A stretch of DNA of 64,000 nucleotides from an uncultured Candidatus Saccharibacteria bacterium (GTDB taxonomy: Bacteria > Patescibacteriota > Saccharimonadia > Saccharimonadales > Saccharimonadaceae): positions 27,520 through 91,519 of the forward strand of contig CAMCBN010000005.1 in the NCBI GenBank assembly GCA_945873065.1, in the 5' to 3' direction. Positions 1 through 10,358 of the stretch are shown here, one piece after another (the stretch's first letter is position 1; every line of letters starts with the position of its first letter). The notes beneath the pieces were generated by a model that saw nothing but the letters and a program-made list of their open reading frames with translations, was not told the origin of the DNA and ran no database searches. The position numbers were made by a program, and so were the translations under genes.

Positions 1-99
1 TGAATTGTGCCAGCGTTAAGTTTAACCATTTCACTGTATTGTATCATTTTACAGAGATGCCGTCGATGACACCCTTGCTACCTGTATACTGGCAAAAAA

Positions 100-564
100 T
101 TACATATAGTCAGCTATTTTATTCGCGCAATTCTTGCCGATCTTTTCAGCTAATTCAGGGTAAGAAAACCAATTTCCACGGTGGTCCTGATTACGACGAT
201 AATCATCTTCAACCGTAATATCGCCATACGCAATCACCATAACTTGCCGGCGCACTACCCACGGTTCATCGTCCAAAAAGCTATAATCAAGACCGACATG
301 ACCCTCATCAACCACCCGCAAACTTCCCGTTGAAAAACCTCGTTCATACAACTGTCGCAAGATTTTATCAGACAACTCCGCCAGATTCGCCGACTCAATA
401 TACACAAAATCATCGTACTGTTCACCAAGCTCAACCAATCGATTGTTAATGACCGTATTGTACGTTTCATCATCCACAACCTTTTCATCCAGCCACACCC
501 GCCTATCGCTGGTCACCGGCACTACGCGGCAATACATTTTTCCCGTAAAATGTTTGAATGTCAT
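100..564 (-). CDS. hypothetical protein, 154 aa
   Basis: I do not recognise this protein. It is soluble, acidic, without a signal peptide or membrane segment, and has no catalytic motif I can name. The start ATG lies 24 bases after the stop of the upstream GIY-YIG gene on the same strand, so the two are probably co-transcribed. A link to nucleic-acid processing is only suggested by that neighbour. The 99 bases between its stop and the window edge hold nothing recognisable. Confidence 0.6.
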   Translation of the reverse strand: MTFKHFTGKMYCRVVPVTSDRRVWLDEKVVDDETYNTVINNRLVELGEQYDDFVYIESANLAELSDKILRQLYERGFSTGSLRVVDEGHVGLDYSFLDDEPWVVRRQVMVIAYGDITVEDDYRRNQDHRGNWFSYPELAEKIGKNCANKIADYM

Positions 565-588
565 CTTCTGCCACTCATTTCAAAAAAA

Positions 589-1203
589 TTATTTCTCATT
601 ATCAATATCTGGCAAATCTTTCAACTTCGTACCGTTAAAAGTAAAATACGCTGCACCTTGATACGCGCCGCTTGCATTCGCCCGGCCCTTATCCTCAAAA
701 ATCTTTCGCGCAAGTGGCGACAAGTGCCAAATTTGCCCGCCACATTCAACTTCACGCTCACCAACAACGACAGCCGTGATACTATTGTCATTCACAAACG
801 AGACAGTGTCACCATCTTGAATGCCCTTTTTATAGAAACTAAATCGCTGACCCTGCTGACGGACTTTAGTAATTTTTTCAAACGTTTTTTCTTTATTCTG
901 CTGACTTGGAAAGATAACCGTGCCATCAAACGAGAGCAGCAATTGTTGGACCAAGTCGTATTCAAGCGCAAACAATTCACTACTCCCCACGCGATGTTTA
1001 GCAAAAATCTCATGAAGCAAGCTTTCTTTAGCGTCATAATCTTCAACTTCGATAGCGAAGCATCTCTTCAAACCAACGACATTATAGTACCCATTAGCCT
1101 CAAGAAATCGCATTCGCTCCTGATACTGCTTTGACTGAGTCTTGCCAATCTTTATCAGTCCTGACACGGCAGTTGTCATAATGTAGATAACACCTTTACT
1201 CAT
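589..1203 (-). CDS. GIY-YIG nuclease-family protein with C-terminal DUF4357-like domain
   Basis: The N-terminus (residues about 5-70) reads GVIYIMTT..GLIKIGKT.., the pattern of GIY-YIG-like proteins of the T5orf172/MUG113 type, with a downstream Arg/Glu-containing stretch and an HEIF segment. The C-terminal ~60 residues (ending with W-HLSPLARKIFEDKG then GAYQGAAYFTFNGTKL) resemble the DUF4357 module found on restriction-associated proteins. The family cuts or binds DNA; the substrate here is unknown. A -10-like TATACT ends 8 bases before the ATG and there is no Shine-Dalgarno sequence, suggesting a leaderless transcript that also carries the 154-aa gene downstream. The domain assignment is by eye; catalytic competence is not established. 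Confidence 0.7.
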   Translation of the reverse strand: MSKGVIYIMTTAVSGLIKIGKTQSKQYQERMRFLEANGYYNVVGLKRCFAIEVEDYDAKESLLHEIFAKHRVGSSELFALEYDLVQQLLLSFDGTVIFPSQQNKEKTFEKITKVRQQGQRFSFYKKGIQDGDTVSFVNDNSITAVVVGEREVECGGQIWHLSPLARKIFEDKGRANASGAYQGAAYFTFNGTKLKDLPDIDNEK

Positions 1204-1459
1204 ATATACAAAGTATACCTCATGCCATCAGACTGCGCCTATTTCTAGACATTGAATCAGCCTATAGTGATATCAAAACCCTAGTCTATCGCCAACCGTG
1301 CATCACGAACACGCTGCAGCCTTCGTACAACTCTTAACGACCATCGCGCCACGGGCCCAGCAATCAATAATTGCCACCAAAAACACCCCAATTGCGCTTT
1401 TGGTGCAACTACTCCAGTGTTACGCCTTTGCACAGGCAAAAGCAACAGTTATCTCGTTA
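1204..1459. other. intergenic region without a supported gene
   Basis: About 256 bases between the GIY-YIG gene start and the end of the ABC permease gene. It contains the probable promoter of the GIY-YIG gene next to 1204-1215. A short plus-strand reading frame from 1298 overlaps the permease 3' end, lacks a ribosome-binding site and looks non-coding. No RNA gene or clear terminator is visible. Confidence 0.4.
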
Positions 1460-2248
1460 TTAGGCAATGTCTCGTCTTTTCAATAACCAATAACTAGCAC
1501 TGATTGCAACCATTGTAACGCCTAGCGACAACGCTACCGAGCTGGTCGCCAGAGTGTGCGCGGTAAGTATGTCTAACGCATCAAACCAACCAAAGACACT
1601 TATAGACTCTAGCCAAGCCAAATCTGGGCTGAGCTTAGCTGCTACAAATAGTGCGTAGCTAATGCCAATCACCAAGCTTGCCACCACTTCACCACACGCC
1701 CTACCCGCGCACGAAGCCAACAGGCCGATCGCAAATAACATTAATTGCACCAATAAAGCTGCCGTCATTAGCCGTCCAAAGTCAACTTCAAAACCACTAA
1801 GATCCGCAAATTGCCAAATAGCTGCCACGCTCGAAACCACCGTCGCTAGCCACACCGCCAGCACCAACACCAGCCCCGCCAACAACTTGCTAGTCAAGAT
1901 CTGCGAGCGTGAGCGCGGTTTCGGGTATAAAAACTCGCTGGTGCGCCCCGACTCTTCATTGCCCAACAGCCGCGCCCCTAACATGCCACCGTGCACTGCC
2001 AGGATTACCGCTATGAAAATAAAACAAATCCCAAAGTAGCCGGCCACGGTCGTCAAATCAAAGCCGACCATACCAAACACCGCCTTGATGGTATCGGGAA
2101 AAGCCGCCATCATCTGCTGCGAACCGGCGGCATCGGCGGCCAGCAATTCATACTTGATCATACATAGATACATAAAAGCCATCATCGCCGCCGCCCAGAT
2201 CAATGTTCCCTTCCAGCGCCGCCTTAGCTCGTGCCAAAAAATATTCAT
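1460..2248 (-). CDS. ABC-2 type transporter permease
   Basis: A 262-residue integral membrane protein with about six hydrophobic segments (clearest near residues 17-35, 65-90, 112-135, 145-170, 180-200 and 235-255). It shares the ABC-2 permease phrase GNEESGRTSEFLYPKPRSRSQILTSKL with its neighbour, which has EQRSKTSEFLLTKPVSRSRIFASKL in the same place. The start overlaps the stop of the upstream permease by four bases, so ATPase, permease and permease form one translationally coupled operon. The two permeases presumably make a heterodimer with the ATPase to export a small compound or antimicrobial, or to work in lipid or protein export. The substrate cannot be read from sequence. Confidence 0.8.
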   Translation of the reverse strand: MNIFWHELRRRWKGTLIWAAAMMAFMYLCMIKYELLAADAAGSQQMMAAFPDTIKAVFGMVGFDLTTVAGYFGICFIFIAVILAVHGGMLGARLLGNEESGRTSEFLYPKPRSRSQILTSKLLAGLVLVLAVWLATVVSSVAAIWQFADLSGFEVDFGRLMTAALLVQLMLFAIGLLASCAGRACGEVVASLVIGISYALFVAAKLSPDLAWLESISVFGWFDALDILTAHTLATSSVALSLGVTMVAISASYWLLKRRDIA

Positions 2249-3033
2249 AATGATGGCGCGTCCTTTCGCACGTAGATTAGGTAACTTACAAAAATCATCA
2301 CCGCTGCCGTTACTAAACCAAAGCCAACGTGCGCTAAATCGTATTGCCCATCAAGCACAATTTTTCCATAATCAACAAAGCGGTACGGTGTCAGCCAGCG
2401 CATCGTAGCGTCGCCCAAAATCGTGCCCAAGATACTGAGCATAAACATCGCAAAGCTAAGCGTCAACGCTGGCGCGACTGGCGAGCGAATGTTGCGAACC
2501 ATTTGCGACAAAAACAGCCCAGCCGCACATAGCCACAGTTGAATTAGTAAAAAACCACCCCAAAACATAGCAAAGCGAATTTGATCAAAATCACCAGCAC
2601 CAACCAAATGGGCGATGACGAGTGACGTTATAAACGCCAGCCCGGCCACCGCTATCAGCGCTAACAGTCCGGCCAGCAATTTGCTCGCAAAAATCCGCGA
2701 CCGCGAGACTGGTTTGGTGAGCAGAAACTCGCTCGTTTTGCTGCGCTGCTCGCGCGTCAAAGCTGCAAACCCGACCAGCGCGCCCATCGTCCCGCCAACC
2801 AAACTAATGAACGGAAAAACATTGCCAAGGAAACCCAAGAAGGTAAATTGATCCATTATACCGATTCCCATCATCTGCTGCATCGACTCAAACGCTTTTT
2901 TGAGCGTATCGACATCTTGACTAAACGCTGGATAAATCGACAAATACAGGCTGATAAACAACACCGCACCCAGCGCCCAACCGATAATATGCCCGCGCCA
3001 GGCTCGCAGCTCAAAGTCTAACACCGGCTTCAC
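2245..3033 (-). CDS. ABC-2 type transporter permease
   Basis: Same length (262 aa) as the downstream permease and probably its paralogue, with an N-terminal membrane helix (GWALGAVLFISLYLSIY) and about five further hydrophobic segments. The cytoplasmic phrase TSEFLLTKPVSRSRIFASKLLAG is characteristic of ABC-2 permeases of the bacitracin/antibiotic-export type. It overlaps both neighbours by four bases, so stoichiometric production of a two-permease ABC exporter is likely. Substrate unknown. Confidence 0.8.
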   Translation of the reverse strand: MKPVLDFELRAWRGHIIGWALGAVLFISLYLSIYPAFSQDVDTLKKAFESMQQMMGIGIMDQFTFLGFLGNVFPFISLVGGTMGALVGFAALTREQRSKTSEFLLTKPVSRSRIFASKLLAGLLALIAVAGLAFITSLVIAHLVGAGDFDQIRFAMFWGGFLLIQLWLCAAGLFLSQMVRNIRSPVAPALTLSFAMFMLSILGTILGDATMRWLTPYRFVDYGKIVLDGQYDLAHVGFGLVTAAVMIFVSYLIYVRKDAPSL

Positions 3034-3932
3034 GCCGCATCCTTTTGGTAATAATGCAGGAACAATTCTTCGAGATCCGGCTCTTCAATCGACAGATTAA
3101 CCAGCTGGAGCTTAGCCAGCATGGCAGTGAGCCGGTTGGTGTCGCCGCGATACAAAAATCGCAAGCTGCTGGCAGTTTTTTCCAGATTGGTTATACCCGG
3201 TAGTTTGAGCAACTTGGTATCGGCCGGAGCAGCCAGTTCGGCGTGGACAATGACGTGACTGTTCTTGCGCAAAGTATCGATAGACTCAATGGCGACAATT
3301 TTGCCCTCCTTGATAATAGCTACGCGGTCGCACAGCCGCTGCACTTCACCCAAAATATGGCTGCTGAATAAGATGGTAGCGCCGCGCTGGTTTTCACTCT
3401 GCATCAGATCAAAGAAGGTTTGTTGCATGAGCGGATCTAACCCGCCGGTTGGCTCATCGAGAATAATCAGGTCTGGCTGATGCTGCAAACCCTGGACGAT
3501 ACCAACCTTCTTTTTATTGCCATAACTGAGGTCATCGATGCGCTTTCCTAGGTCGAGATTGAGCAATTCGGCTAACTGATGCATGCGTTTCTCGGTCTCC
3601 TGGCGCGGATGATTATAAAACTTAGCACTGTAGCGCAGCAGGTCGATGGCGCGCATATTGTCATAATAAAACACTTCGCTCGGCAGATAGCCGATGCGCT
3701 GGCGCAACTCTGGCCCGTGGTGCGTAATATCCTGACCAAAAATTTTAGCCACACCCGAAGTCGGCTGAATCAGTCCCAAAAGCGTACGAATTGTCGTCGA
3801 TTTACCCGCACCATTCGGCCCGATAAACCCAAAGATCTCGCCCTCTCGCACCTCCAAATTCACCGCTTCAATCCCCCGCGCCTTGCCATAGCGTTTAGTG
3901 AGATTCTGCGTGAAGATGATAGTTTCCATCAC
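3030..3932 (-). CDS. ABC transporter ATP-binding protein
   Basis: Cytoplasmic ATPase of the exporter encoded by the two downstream permease genes. Walker A is GPNGAGKST (residues about 38-46), Walker B is LIILDEPTGGLDP (about 155-167), and the switch histidine lies in SSHILGE. The signature segment reads DLSYGNKKK rather than LSGGQ, as is common in the ABC-2 drug/antibiotic group. The first codon is GTG at 3932 directly followed by ATG; a TATACT hexamer (3940-3945, minus strand) lies exactly 7 bases before the GTG with TTAACT 17 bases further upstream and no Shine-Dalgarno, so translation probably starts leaderless at 3932 or 3929. Confidence 0.9.
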   Translation of the reverse strand: MMETIIFTQNLTKRYGKARGIEAVNLEVREGEIFGFIGPNGAGKSTTIRTLLGLIQPTSGVAKIFGQDITHHGPELRQRIGYLPSEVFYYDNMRAIDLLRYSAKFYNHPRQETEKRMHQLAELLNLDLGKRIDDLSYGNKKKVGIVQGLQHQPDLIILDEPTGGLDPLMQQTFFDLMQSENQRGATILFSSHILGEVQRLCDRVAIIKEGKIVAIESIDTLRKNSHVIVHAELAAPADTKLLKLPGITNLEKTASSLRFLYRGDTNRLTAMLAKLQLVNLSIEEPDLEELFLHYYQKDAA

Positions 3933-3968
3933 TACATTAAGTATAACACACTAACTAACACGAGTTAA
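3933..3968 (-). promoter_or_regulatory. promoter of ABC exporter operon (leaderless start)
   Basis: Minus strand: TTAACT, 17-base spacer, TATACT (3945-3940), then 7 bases to the GTG start at 3932. No ribosome-binding site fits between the predicted +1 and the start codon. Confidence 0.55.
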
Positions 3969-4121
3969 ATAATTCACCCTGAAAGCCGTCCAAACAACAA
4001 CATCCCGTTATTGAGACAACCCCGAGAATGAAGACAATCGTCGCCAGTGGCCATTTCAACCATAAAACCACCCGCCACGAACAACCAAGCATGCCAAAGA
4101 TGCGGGGCGTGCATAACAGGA

Positions 4122-4778
4122 TCAACTTGCAGGAAAAACGTTACTTTCAAATCTCTTGCGAAAAATCCACGAGGCTATCATGATAGACCATCCAAACAAT
4201 ACTACCTCTGACGCCACCGTCAGCGGCACCGAGACTCCACCCGCATAGTATGTATCTACGATTTTCAGCAGCGCAGCACAAACGCTTGTTATTATAATCA
4301 TCCGAGATTTCGTGATAATTGCCATTGCAATGACGAACGCGGCCAACGCAAGCGCCATCCAGTGCAGTCCTGCAAACATTTGACTTGCTGACAACAGAGT
4401 TGTTTCGTGGATAATTGGTAGTCCATTAACTGGGTAGACGAGGCGGCCAAGGGCCATCATCGTATGAAACGCACTAATTGTCACAACGATGCATAGGGCG
4501 AGGACTATACTTATACCAACAGGTCGCCGCTCTTTAAGTTTGCTATACAACAACACCACGGCAGCTAAAATCATTAACGCTCCAAATGCCAGCATCTCAT
4601 CTGCCGCCTGCAAAGCAATTCTGTGCTGCTGCGCCCAAGCCACAATGCCAGAAGCGTCTGGCGAAATTACTGGCAGCGATATCGCAATAATAATACTGAC
4701 CGCCGCCAACAGGCCAAAGCCCATTAGCCATAAACTGCCGCTAATATAGGAAATGTTGCGACTGATGTGTTTAGCCAT
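4122..4778 (-). CDS. multi-pass membrane protein, function unknown
   Basis: A 218-residue protein with about six transmembrane helices (residues roughly 13-35, 58-80, 90-112, 135-158, 160-180, 188-208) separated by short polar loops. The pattern resembles DUF4386-like bacterial membrane proteins, but I cannot assign a family with confidence. Its start overlaps the 3' end of the broken nitroreductase gene by eight bases, so it is the last gene of that transcription unit. It ends with a positively charged tail (WIFRKRFES). Confidence 0.7.
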   Translation of the reverse strand: MAKHISRNISYISGSLWLMGFGLLAAVSIIIAISLPVISPDASGIVAWAQQHRIALQAADEMLAFGALMILAAVVLLYSKLKERRPVGISIVLALCIVVTISAFHTMMALGRLVYPVNGLPIIHETTLLSASQMFAGLHWMALALAAFVIAMAIITKSRMIIITSVCAALLKIVDTYYAGGVSVPLTVASEVVLFGWSIMIASWIFRKRFESNVFPAS

Positions 4779-5766
4779 TAATTTGCCCGATCACATCTTT
4801 AACTTCTCGCCTCAACGAATACGCCTGCTGCTCGCCATACCCCAATCGGAGCAAGATCGTCGGGTATTCGCTTTCTACGCCCAGACCTGCCGCCATTTTG
4901 ATCGAAAGATCATTTTCCTCGTTCGGCTGATTAAGATAGGCATGCGCGATACCCAGCTCGGTAGCTTTTAGTAAAAACCGTTGTAAAGTTCGCCCGAGAT
5001 TAATCCATTGAGTCAGCGAGTTATCGCGCGTTGTAAATAGTGCAAAATGCGAAGAAGAATTGATCTTGACTTGGTCGGCTTTGTTCTGCGACTTCTCGTT
5101 GATCATCAACGACATGGCCAACTGAGAAACGAAACGCGGCAAGTTCGGCGCGCCAAACACTGCGTAGCTCAGACCGTCGCGCGTTTGGTCCTGATGCTTC
5201 TTGTTGTAACGCATCCAACTTTGTAGTTCACGCTTGAAAGCTGGGTTGTGCATCTGGCGTGAATTGCCTTGTAGTACATAGTTTGTAATCGTCGTAAATT
5301 CCTGAGTGCCATTTTCAAACAAACGAATCGTTATCCCTGGCTCTACGGATGTATTTTATAGCGCTACAATTTCTGTCTCAGATATTTTGCGCTCATCATA
5401 TTGACTGCGATTAGTCTGCCGCTTTGCAATTTGAGTAAATAGCGGATTGGCCGTCGCACCCCTATTAGTAAGCTCGATTGTGACAACCGCCGCAGTTTCG
5501 TTGACTGCAACCGTAGCGTCATAACCTTTATGCGAAGCTGCGATGCAAAGATTTTCAGTAGCACAACCCAAGCTGATAAATAATTCACGATTATCCGCAT
5601 CGACGACCGGTAGGGATCGCGAGAAATCAGGTTTTATCTCAATAGTATTTCCTGATAACTCAAAATACCAGGGTTGAGTATTGTGTCCTGACGGCGCCTT
5701 TACCGCTTGCGCGACAAGTTCTTCAAAATCTTGCTGCGTCAGTTCTTTTCGTTCATGTTCCACCAT
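4771..5766 (-). pseudogene. nitroreductase (Acg-like FMN-binding) gene interrupted by an in-frame TAA
   Basis: Two consecutive reading frames encode the two halves of one ~330-residue nitroreductase-superfamily protein. The first half (136 aa) begins with the FMN-binding phrase APSGHNTQPW near residue 25. The second contains the typical GIAHAYLNQP...LLRLGYGE ending. They are in the SAME frame and are separated only by one TAA codon followed by 11 sense codons (5355-5323), so a single substitution (for example CAA to TAA) explains the break. The second half could restart at TTG 5322 but has no ribosome-binding site there. The gene starts after a good GGAGGGAGAG Shine-Dalgarno. Acg-type proteins reduce nitro compounds or sequester FMN; activity here is doubtful unless the stop is read through or is a sequence error. 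Confidence 0.8.
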
Positions 5767-5790
5767 ATCTCTCCCTCCATGTTTTCTATT

Positions 5791-6756
5791 TTACTCTTTT
5801 GTAAAATATTTTTTCAGCGTCACCGTATCGCCCACTTTTGCCTCGCGAGTAGTCTTTAGGTTCGTCACAATGTAGCCAATCTCGCCAGTGTCGAGCAGCG
5901 GATCGGGTGTCATAGTTGGGCTGAGATGACCGACTTCTAGCGCCAGACCATTCGCTCCAGTCGCCATCATATGAATCGCCTCGCCCTTTTTAACCTGCCC
6001 GTCAACCACCCGAACATACAGGATCACACCGCGGTAATCGTCATAGTAGCTATCGAAAATCAGGGCGCGAGTCGGAATGTCGCTTGATTTTGCGTCAGGA
6101 AATTCTTGCTGCAAAAGCGACACTGGCGGCTTAATCCGCTCAACGATCGCCTCCAGAACTTTATCGACATTGTGCCCAGTTTTGGCAGAAATATGAATGA
6201 TATCATCCTCACCGCAGCCGAGCAAATTCATCACTTGCTTAGACACACGTGGCACATCGGCGGCAGGCAAATCGACCTTGTTCAGTACCGGAATGATCGT
6301 TAAGTCCTGTTCCATAGCGAGATAAACATTGGCCAGTGTCTGCGCCTGAATTCCCTGGCTAGCATCCACCACCAGCACCGCGCCCTCACAAGCCTGCAAA
6401 CTACGGCTAACTTCATAACTAAAGTCAACATGGCCAGGCGTGTCGATAAGATTGAGATCATACGATCCAGCTAGTGGCAACCCTTCCGATAAATCGATAA
6501 CTCTGTTGCTGGCGTTGCCTGCGACATTCGATTGAGAGGAAGCGGTTGCCGCTGACTGGCGATAGTTATACTTCATCCGCACCGGCGCCAGCTTAATCGT
6601 AATCCCCTTTTCGCGCTCCAAGTCCATACTGTCAAGCAACTGCGACTTCATATCGCGCTTGGCAACCGTCCCCGTTATCTCCATCATCCGATCTGCCAGC
6701 GTACTTTTGCCATGGTCGATGTGGGCGATGATGCAGAAATTACGAATATTGTCCAT
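5791..6756 (-). CDS. lepA: translation factor LepA/EF4, C-terminally truncated
   Basis: The N-terminus is clearly Lep[22 protein letters not shown] (G1), a [11 protein letters not shown] switch I, DTPGHVDF (G3), NKVDLP (G4) and SAKTG (G5), followed by the domain II beta-barrel up to [11 protein letters not shown]. Translation then stops after KKYFTKE at about residue 321, whereas LepA is usually ~600 residues; domains III, V and the unique C-terminal domain are absent, and the next gene begins 25 bases later. A ~25-residue Ser/Ala/Asn-rich insertion follows switch I. TATAAT lies exactly 7 bases before ATG 6756 (third codon of the longest frame), so the truncated gene keeps a promoter. It may be decayed, or a shortened GTPase. 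Confidence 0.75.
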   Translation of the reverse strand: MDNIRNFCIIAHIDHGKSTLADRMMEITGTVAKRDMKSQLLDSMDLEREKGITIKLAPVRMKYNYRQSAATASSQSNVAGNASNRVIDLSEGLPLAGSYDLNLIDTPGHVDFSYEVSRSLQACEGAVLVVDASQGIQAQTLANVYLAMEQDLTIIPVLNKVDLPAADVPRVSKQVMNLLGCGEDDIIHISAKTGHNVDKVLEAIVERIKPPVSLLQQEFPDAKSSDIPTRALIFDSYYDDYRGVILYVRVVDGQVKKGEAIHMMATGANGLALEVGHLSPTMTPDPLLDTGEIGYIVTNLKTTREAKVGDTVTLKKYFTKE

Positions 6757-6775
6757 AGTCATTATTATAACAAAA

Positions 6776-8440
6776 CTACTTACTAAGCCATGTGGTTTTC
6801 ACCCGCCCAAAGAATAGACGTTTCAGTCGTGCTATTACCGGATCCGCCTCAGACAGCCCCAGTTTTTTGCTACACCACAGATATATCGAAAATCCAACTA
6901 TCGTAATAATAATGAATTTCGGCAATAACAAAAAGAAGCGCTTATCGTTGCCTAAAGGAACGAGCATCACGGTCGCATAAACAGCTAAAGCTGTCGGTAT
7001 CGCGGCTAAAGCCATTTTTTGCAATGCCCGTACAAAGGTTCTATCAAACAAATGCGGTATTTTCTTTATCATAAACGAAAACAATATTACCACCTCAACC
7101 ACCGCGGAAATTGACTGTGCCCACGCTAAACCATAAGCTGCATTTTGGTTTTTTGACCAATTTGCAGTTAATACTATCGCCAAGCATATATTCAAAGCTA
7201 TCGTAAAAAACGAAATATATAGTGGTGTCTTCGTATCCTGCTGTGCGTAAAAACTCCTCGCTGCAATATGATACAAGGTCCGGAAAAATATCATCACCAC
7301 AAGAGCCCCCAACAGACCTGCCATCAATGTATCGCTACCCTTATACACAAACCCGACGACATATCCCCGCGCGAAATACGTAACCACCGCTACTGGCACC
7401 ACCAGCCATACTATAACCCGTATCATCGATCGTAATTCTTTACGAAAAAGATCCTCGCGGCCTGCACCTAAGCGCTCTGTCATCTGAGGGAAAGCTGCAT
7501 TACTGATAGCTACACCGATCAAGTTCACTGGCATCAAGGCCAAACTCGATGTTTGCTGGTAAGCTCGAATCGAACCCTCAGCCATACGAGACGCTAAATT
7601 TGTTTCTACCAAGCCATTTAAATAATCAATACCCTGATCAAGTGATCTGGTGTTGAGTAGTTTTAATACCTGCCGAAACCCCTTATTCTTGGGGTTAATC
7701 TTGAAGCGATAATCGAATCCTACACCTATCAATCCGATTGAACTTACTATTAACTGCAATACCGATCCGAGCACTACGCCAAGCGCCAGACCCATAACCC
7801 CACCTTCGAACACCTGCCAGCCAAAGATGTTGATACCATCTGTGAAAAACAAAGCACCGATCACAATACCGATGTTGTAAATCGTTGGCGCGAGGGCATA
7901 GAAGGTGAACCGGCCAATTGCTTGTTGGATACTAGCAATTACTGCAGAAATCGAAAACAAGAACGGATTAATGGCAATCACACGCATCATACTGACTGCC
8001 AAACTCCGGCCCGATTCGCTCAACCCGGGTCCAACAACATATGTGACAAGTGGCTCAGCAAATATCATAATCAAGACACTCGCCACTAGTGTAATAATAG
8101 CTAGAAAGTTGATCAAACTTGAGCTCAACTCCCATGCCGATTGTTTGTTACCTGTCACCATCCGTTGGTTAAACACTGGGATAAACGAAACACTCAATGC
8201 TCCAGACACTAATACAAAAAACATAAAGTCTGGAATAGTAAAGGCTACTGTATAGGCATCAGCTCCAACCTTGTAGGTGTCATAATACATCCCATTAATA
8301 AGACCCTCGCGGTATATTCCTAAGATACTTGATAACAGTGTCGAACCTGCCAAAAGTATAGCAGCATTTTTGATATTGAGCTTACCATTTGCTTTAGTGA
8401 TAGCCGACCGAATACGCTGTCTGTTCTTTCCATGTGCCAC
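6776..8440 (-). CDS. murJ: lipid II flippase MurJ
   Basis: A 554-residue polytopic protein with about 14 hydrophobic segments and the MurJ/MviN pattern: an early Gly/Arg-containing loop ([33 protein letters not shown]), then SFIPVF, and a later loop with [12 protein letters not shown]. MurJ moves the undecaprenyl-linked peptidoglycan precursor across the cytoplasmic membrane. With MurC in this window it indicates that a peptidoglycan wall is made. The gene starts with GTG, 17 bases after the ftsH stop, so both are likely on one transcript. Length is close to the family norm. Confidence 0.9.
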   Translation of the reverse strand: MAHGKNRQRIRSAITKANGKLNIKNAAILLAGSTLLSSILGIYREGLINGMYYDTYKVGADAYTVAFTIPDFMFFVLVSGALSVSFIPVFNQRMVTGNKQSAWELSSSLINFLAIITLVASVLIMIFAEPLVTYVVGPGLSESGRSLAVSMMRVIAINPFLFSISAVIASIQQAIGRFTFYALAPTIYNIGIVIGALFFTDGINIFGWQVFEGGVMGLALGVVLGSVLQLIVSSIGLIGVGFDYRFKINPKNKGFRQVLKLLNTRSLDQGIDYLNGLVETNLASRMAEGSIRAYQQTSSLALMPVNLIGVAISNAAFPQMTERLGAGREDLFRKELRSMIRVIVWLVVPVAVVTYFARGYVVGFVYKGSDTLMAGLLGALVVMIFFRTLYHIAARSFYAQQDTKTPLYISFFTIALNICLAIVLTANWSKNQNAAYGLAWAQSISAVVEVVILFSFMIKKIPHLFDRTFVRALQKMALAAIPTALAVYATVMLVPLGNDKRFFLLLPKFIIITIVGFSIYLWCSKKLGLSEADPVIARLKRLFFGRVKTTWLSK

Positions 8441-8457
8441 GGTAATTGATCCTACTC

Positions 8458-10302
8458 CTAGTGGAGCTTGGCCTCCGTTGGGAGTGCTGCACCCTCCATT
8501 GCTGCGTTAGCTTCGTCTTCTTCAAGAGTTTCGTGTAGCAACAACTCATCCTTTAGTTTTTCGAGAACAGCTCGGTTTTTGCGCAACACTGCTTCAGCGC
8601 GACGAGCTGCCTCGGTAATGAGCCTCTCGACCTCATGATCGATTTCCTCAGCCGTTGCCTCACTGTACGGACGTTCGTGCGTTATCTTGTCGAAGACCAT
8701 GCCGCCATTATCTTCATGAAACACCTGGTCGCGCAGTTTCTGGCCCATACCTTGCTCAATCACCATATCGCGAGCAATTTCCGTCGCCTTACGCAGATCC
8801 GAACCAGCGCCTGTAGTGATACCGTCGTCGCCGTAGATCAATTTTTCCGCGATGCGACCGCCCATTGCCCGAGCCAGAATATCCTTAAATTCGTAAACAT
8901 TAGTGTAGCTCTTATCCTCTGGCGGCAAGAACCACGTCACGCCGCCGGTACCGCCGCGCGGAATAATTGTCACTTTGTGCACTGGATCAGAATCTGGCAA
9001 CACATGACCAACGATAGCGTGGCCAGCTTCGTGATACGCTGTCAGCTCCTTCTCGTGTTCGTTCATGACTTTTGCCTTACGCTCTGGACCAATTGCCACT
9101 TTTTCAAACGCCTCGGTCAGATGTTCATTAGAAATTTTCTTCTTACCTTGACGCGCTGCAATAATAGCCGCCTCATTAGCGATATTAGCCAAATCCGCAC
9201 CACTAGAACCAGCTGTCTTGGCTGCTAATTTATCTAGATCCACTGTGGCGTCAATTGGCTTATTTTTGAAATGAACCTTCAGGATTGCCTCACGATCTTT
9301 GCGCTCCGGCAAGGTGATCGTAGTATGACGATCGAATCGGCCAGGTCGCAACAAAGCTGGATCAAGAACATCGGCTCGGTTGGTCGCTGCAATAATAATG
9401 ACATTAGTGTCAGCCTCAAACCCATCCATCTCTACCAAGATCTGGTTCAACGTCTGCTCGCGCTCATCATGGCCACCACCCATGCCAGAGCCACGTTTAC
9501 GACCAACGGCATCTATCTCATCAATGAAGATAATTGCTGGAGCATTTTTTTTCGCCTTCGCGAAGAGATCGCGTACACGACTCGCCCCAACACCGACAAA
9601 CATCTCTACAAACTCCGAACCGCTAATCGAGAAAAACGGCACGTTCGCTTCACCTGCTACAGCTCGTGCCAACATTGTTTTACCCGTACCTGGGTTACCG
9701 ACAAGCAAGATGCCCTTTGGAATTTTTGCCCCCAAACTCTGATATTTCTTCGGATGCTTCAGGAAGTCTACTACTTCTTGCAAATCTTGCTTGGCACTTT
9801 CGTTGCCAGCTATATCATCAAATACCACCCTCTCCTTGTCGAGACCGTACAACTTAGCCTTACTTTTGCCAAAGCCCATCGCCTGGCTATTTTGCCCTTG
9901 CGCTTGGCGCATCATAAACATAAATAGCAAACCAATCAGCACTACCGGTACGACAATCGACGCAATACTCCAAGTAATCGCTCCTGTTTGTGACTCGGCC
10001 GTTGTCTTGATTTCTACTTTGTCGAATTTTAGCCCTTGACTATATAGCGTACCTGGTTCTTTTAAGCTACGCTCTGTTGGTTTTGACTGGCCTTTTGGCG
10101 TGATACGCAAATCATTTCCTTGTATTTCGATCAACGCGATCTTGCCATCGTTAGCTCTGCGTACCACATCCGATACCGAAACTTCCTTTAGCGTTCCTTG
10201 CGGTGATGTGACAGCCCACACAGCCAAGAGCGACAGCGCAACCAGCGCCCAAAACAAGCCCAAACGAAGCATATTAGTTACTCTCGAGGGTTTTTTCTTC
10301 AT
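8458..10302 (-). CDS. ftsH: ATP-dependent zinc metalloprotease FtsH
   Basis: Membrane-bound AAA+ protease of 614 residues. An N-terminal membrane helix (residues 12-29), a small external domain and a second helix (about 108-130, [15 protein letters not shown]) precede the AAA module with Walker A GNPGTGKT, Walker [16 protein letters not shown] and the second region of homology [20 protein letters not shown]. The zinc site is HEAGH near residue 425 with the downstream Asp ligand region. It degrades misassembled membrane and regulatory proteins. Upstream (10303-10350) an AT-rich promoter-like stretch and GGAAGGAAT precede the ATG. All catalytic elements are intact. Confidence 0.95.
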   Translation of the reverse strand: MKKKPSRVTNMLRLGLFWALVALSLLAVWAVTSPQGTLKEVSVSDVVRRANDGKIALIEIQGNDLRITPKGQSKPTERSLKEPGTLYSQGLKFDKVEIKTTAESQTGAITWSIASIVVPVVLIGLLFMFMMRQAQGQNSQAMGFGKSKAKLYGLDKERVVFDDIAGNESAKQDLQEVVDFLKHPKKYQSLGAKIPKGILLVGNPGTGKTMLARAVAGEANVPFFSISGSEFVEMFVGVGASRVRDLFAKAKKNAPAIIFIDEIDAVGRKRGSGMGGGHDEREQTLNQILVEMDGFEADTNVIIIAATNRADVLDPALLRPGRFDRHTTITLPERKDREAILKVHFKNKPIDATVDLDKLAAKTAGSSGADLANIANEAAIIAARQGKKKISNEHLTEAFEKVAIGPERKAKVMNEHEKELTAYHEAGHAIVGHVLPDSDPVHKVTIIPRGGTGGVTWFLPPEDKSYTNVYEFKDILARAMGGRIAEKLIYGDDGITTGAGSDLRKATEIARDMVIEQGMGQKLRDQVFHEDNGGMVFDKITHERPYSEATAEEIDHEVERLITEAARRAEAVLRKNRAVLEKLKDELLLHETLEEDEANAAMEGAALPTEAKLH

Positions 10303-10358
10303 CAGTGAACTATTCCTTCCATTCTAAACCAACTATATAATACTATTCAATATCTGCT

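Noticed and set aside
1298..1486. 62-residue plus-strand ORF
   Set aside because: No start signals, overlaps the antisense 3' end of a real permease gene and has no protein-like pattern.
3955..4092. Minus-strand 45-residue hydrophobic ORF with a CCC motif and one membrane segment
   Set aside because: No ribosome-binding site or promoter at its ATG, and it overlaps the promoter of the ABC exporter operon; probably fortuitous.
5766..5791. Idea that stop codons in broken genes reflect a recoded genetic code
   Set aside because: UGA recoding is known in Gracilibacteria/Absconditabacteria, but here TAA and TGA terminate intact genes normally, and the lesions are one TAA and frameshifts.
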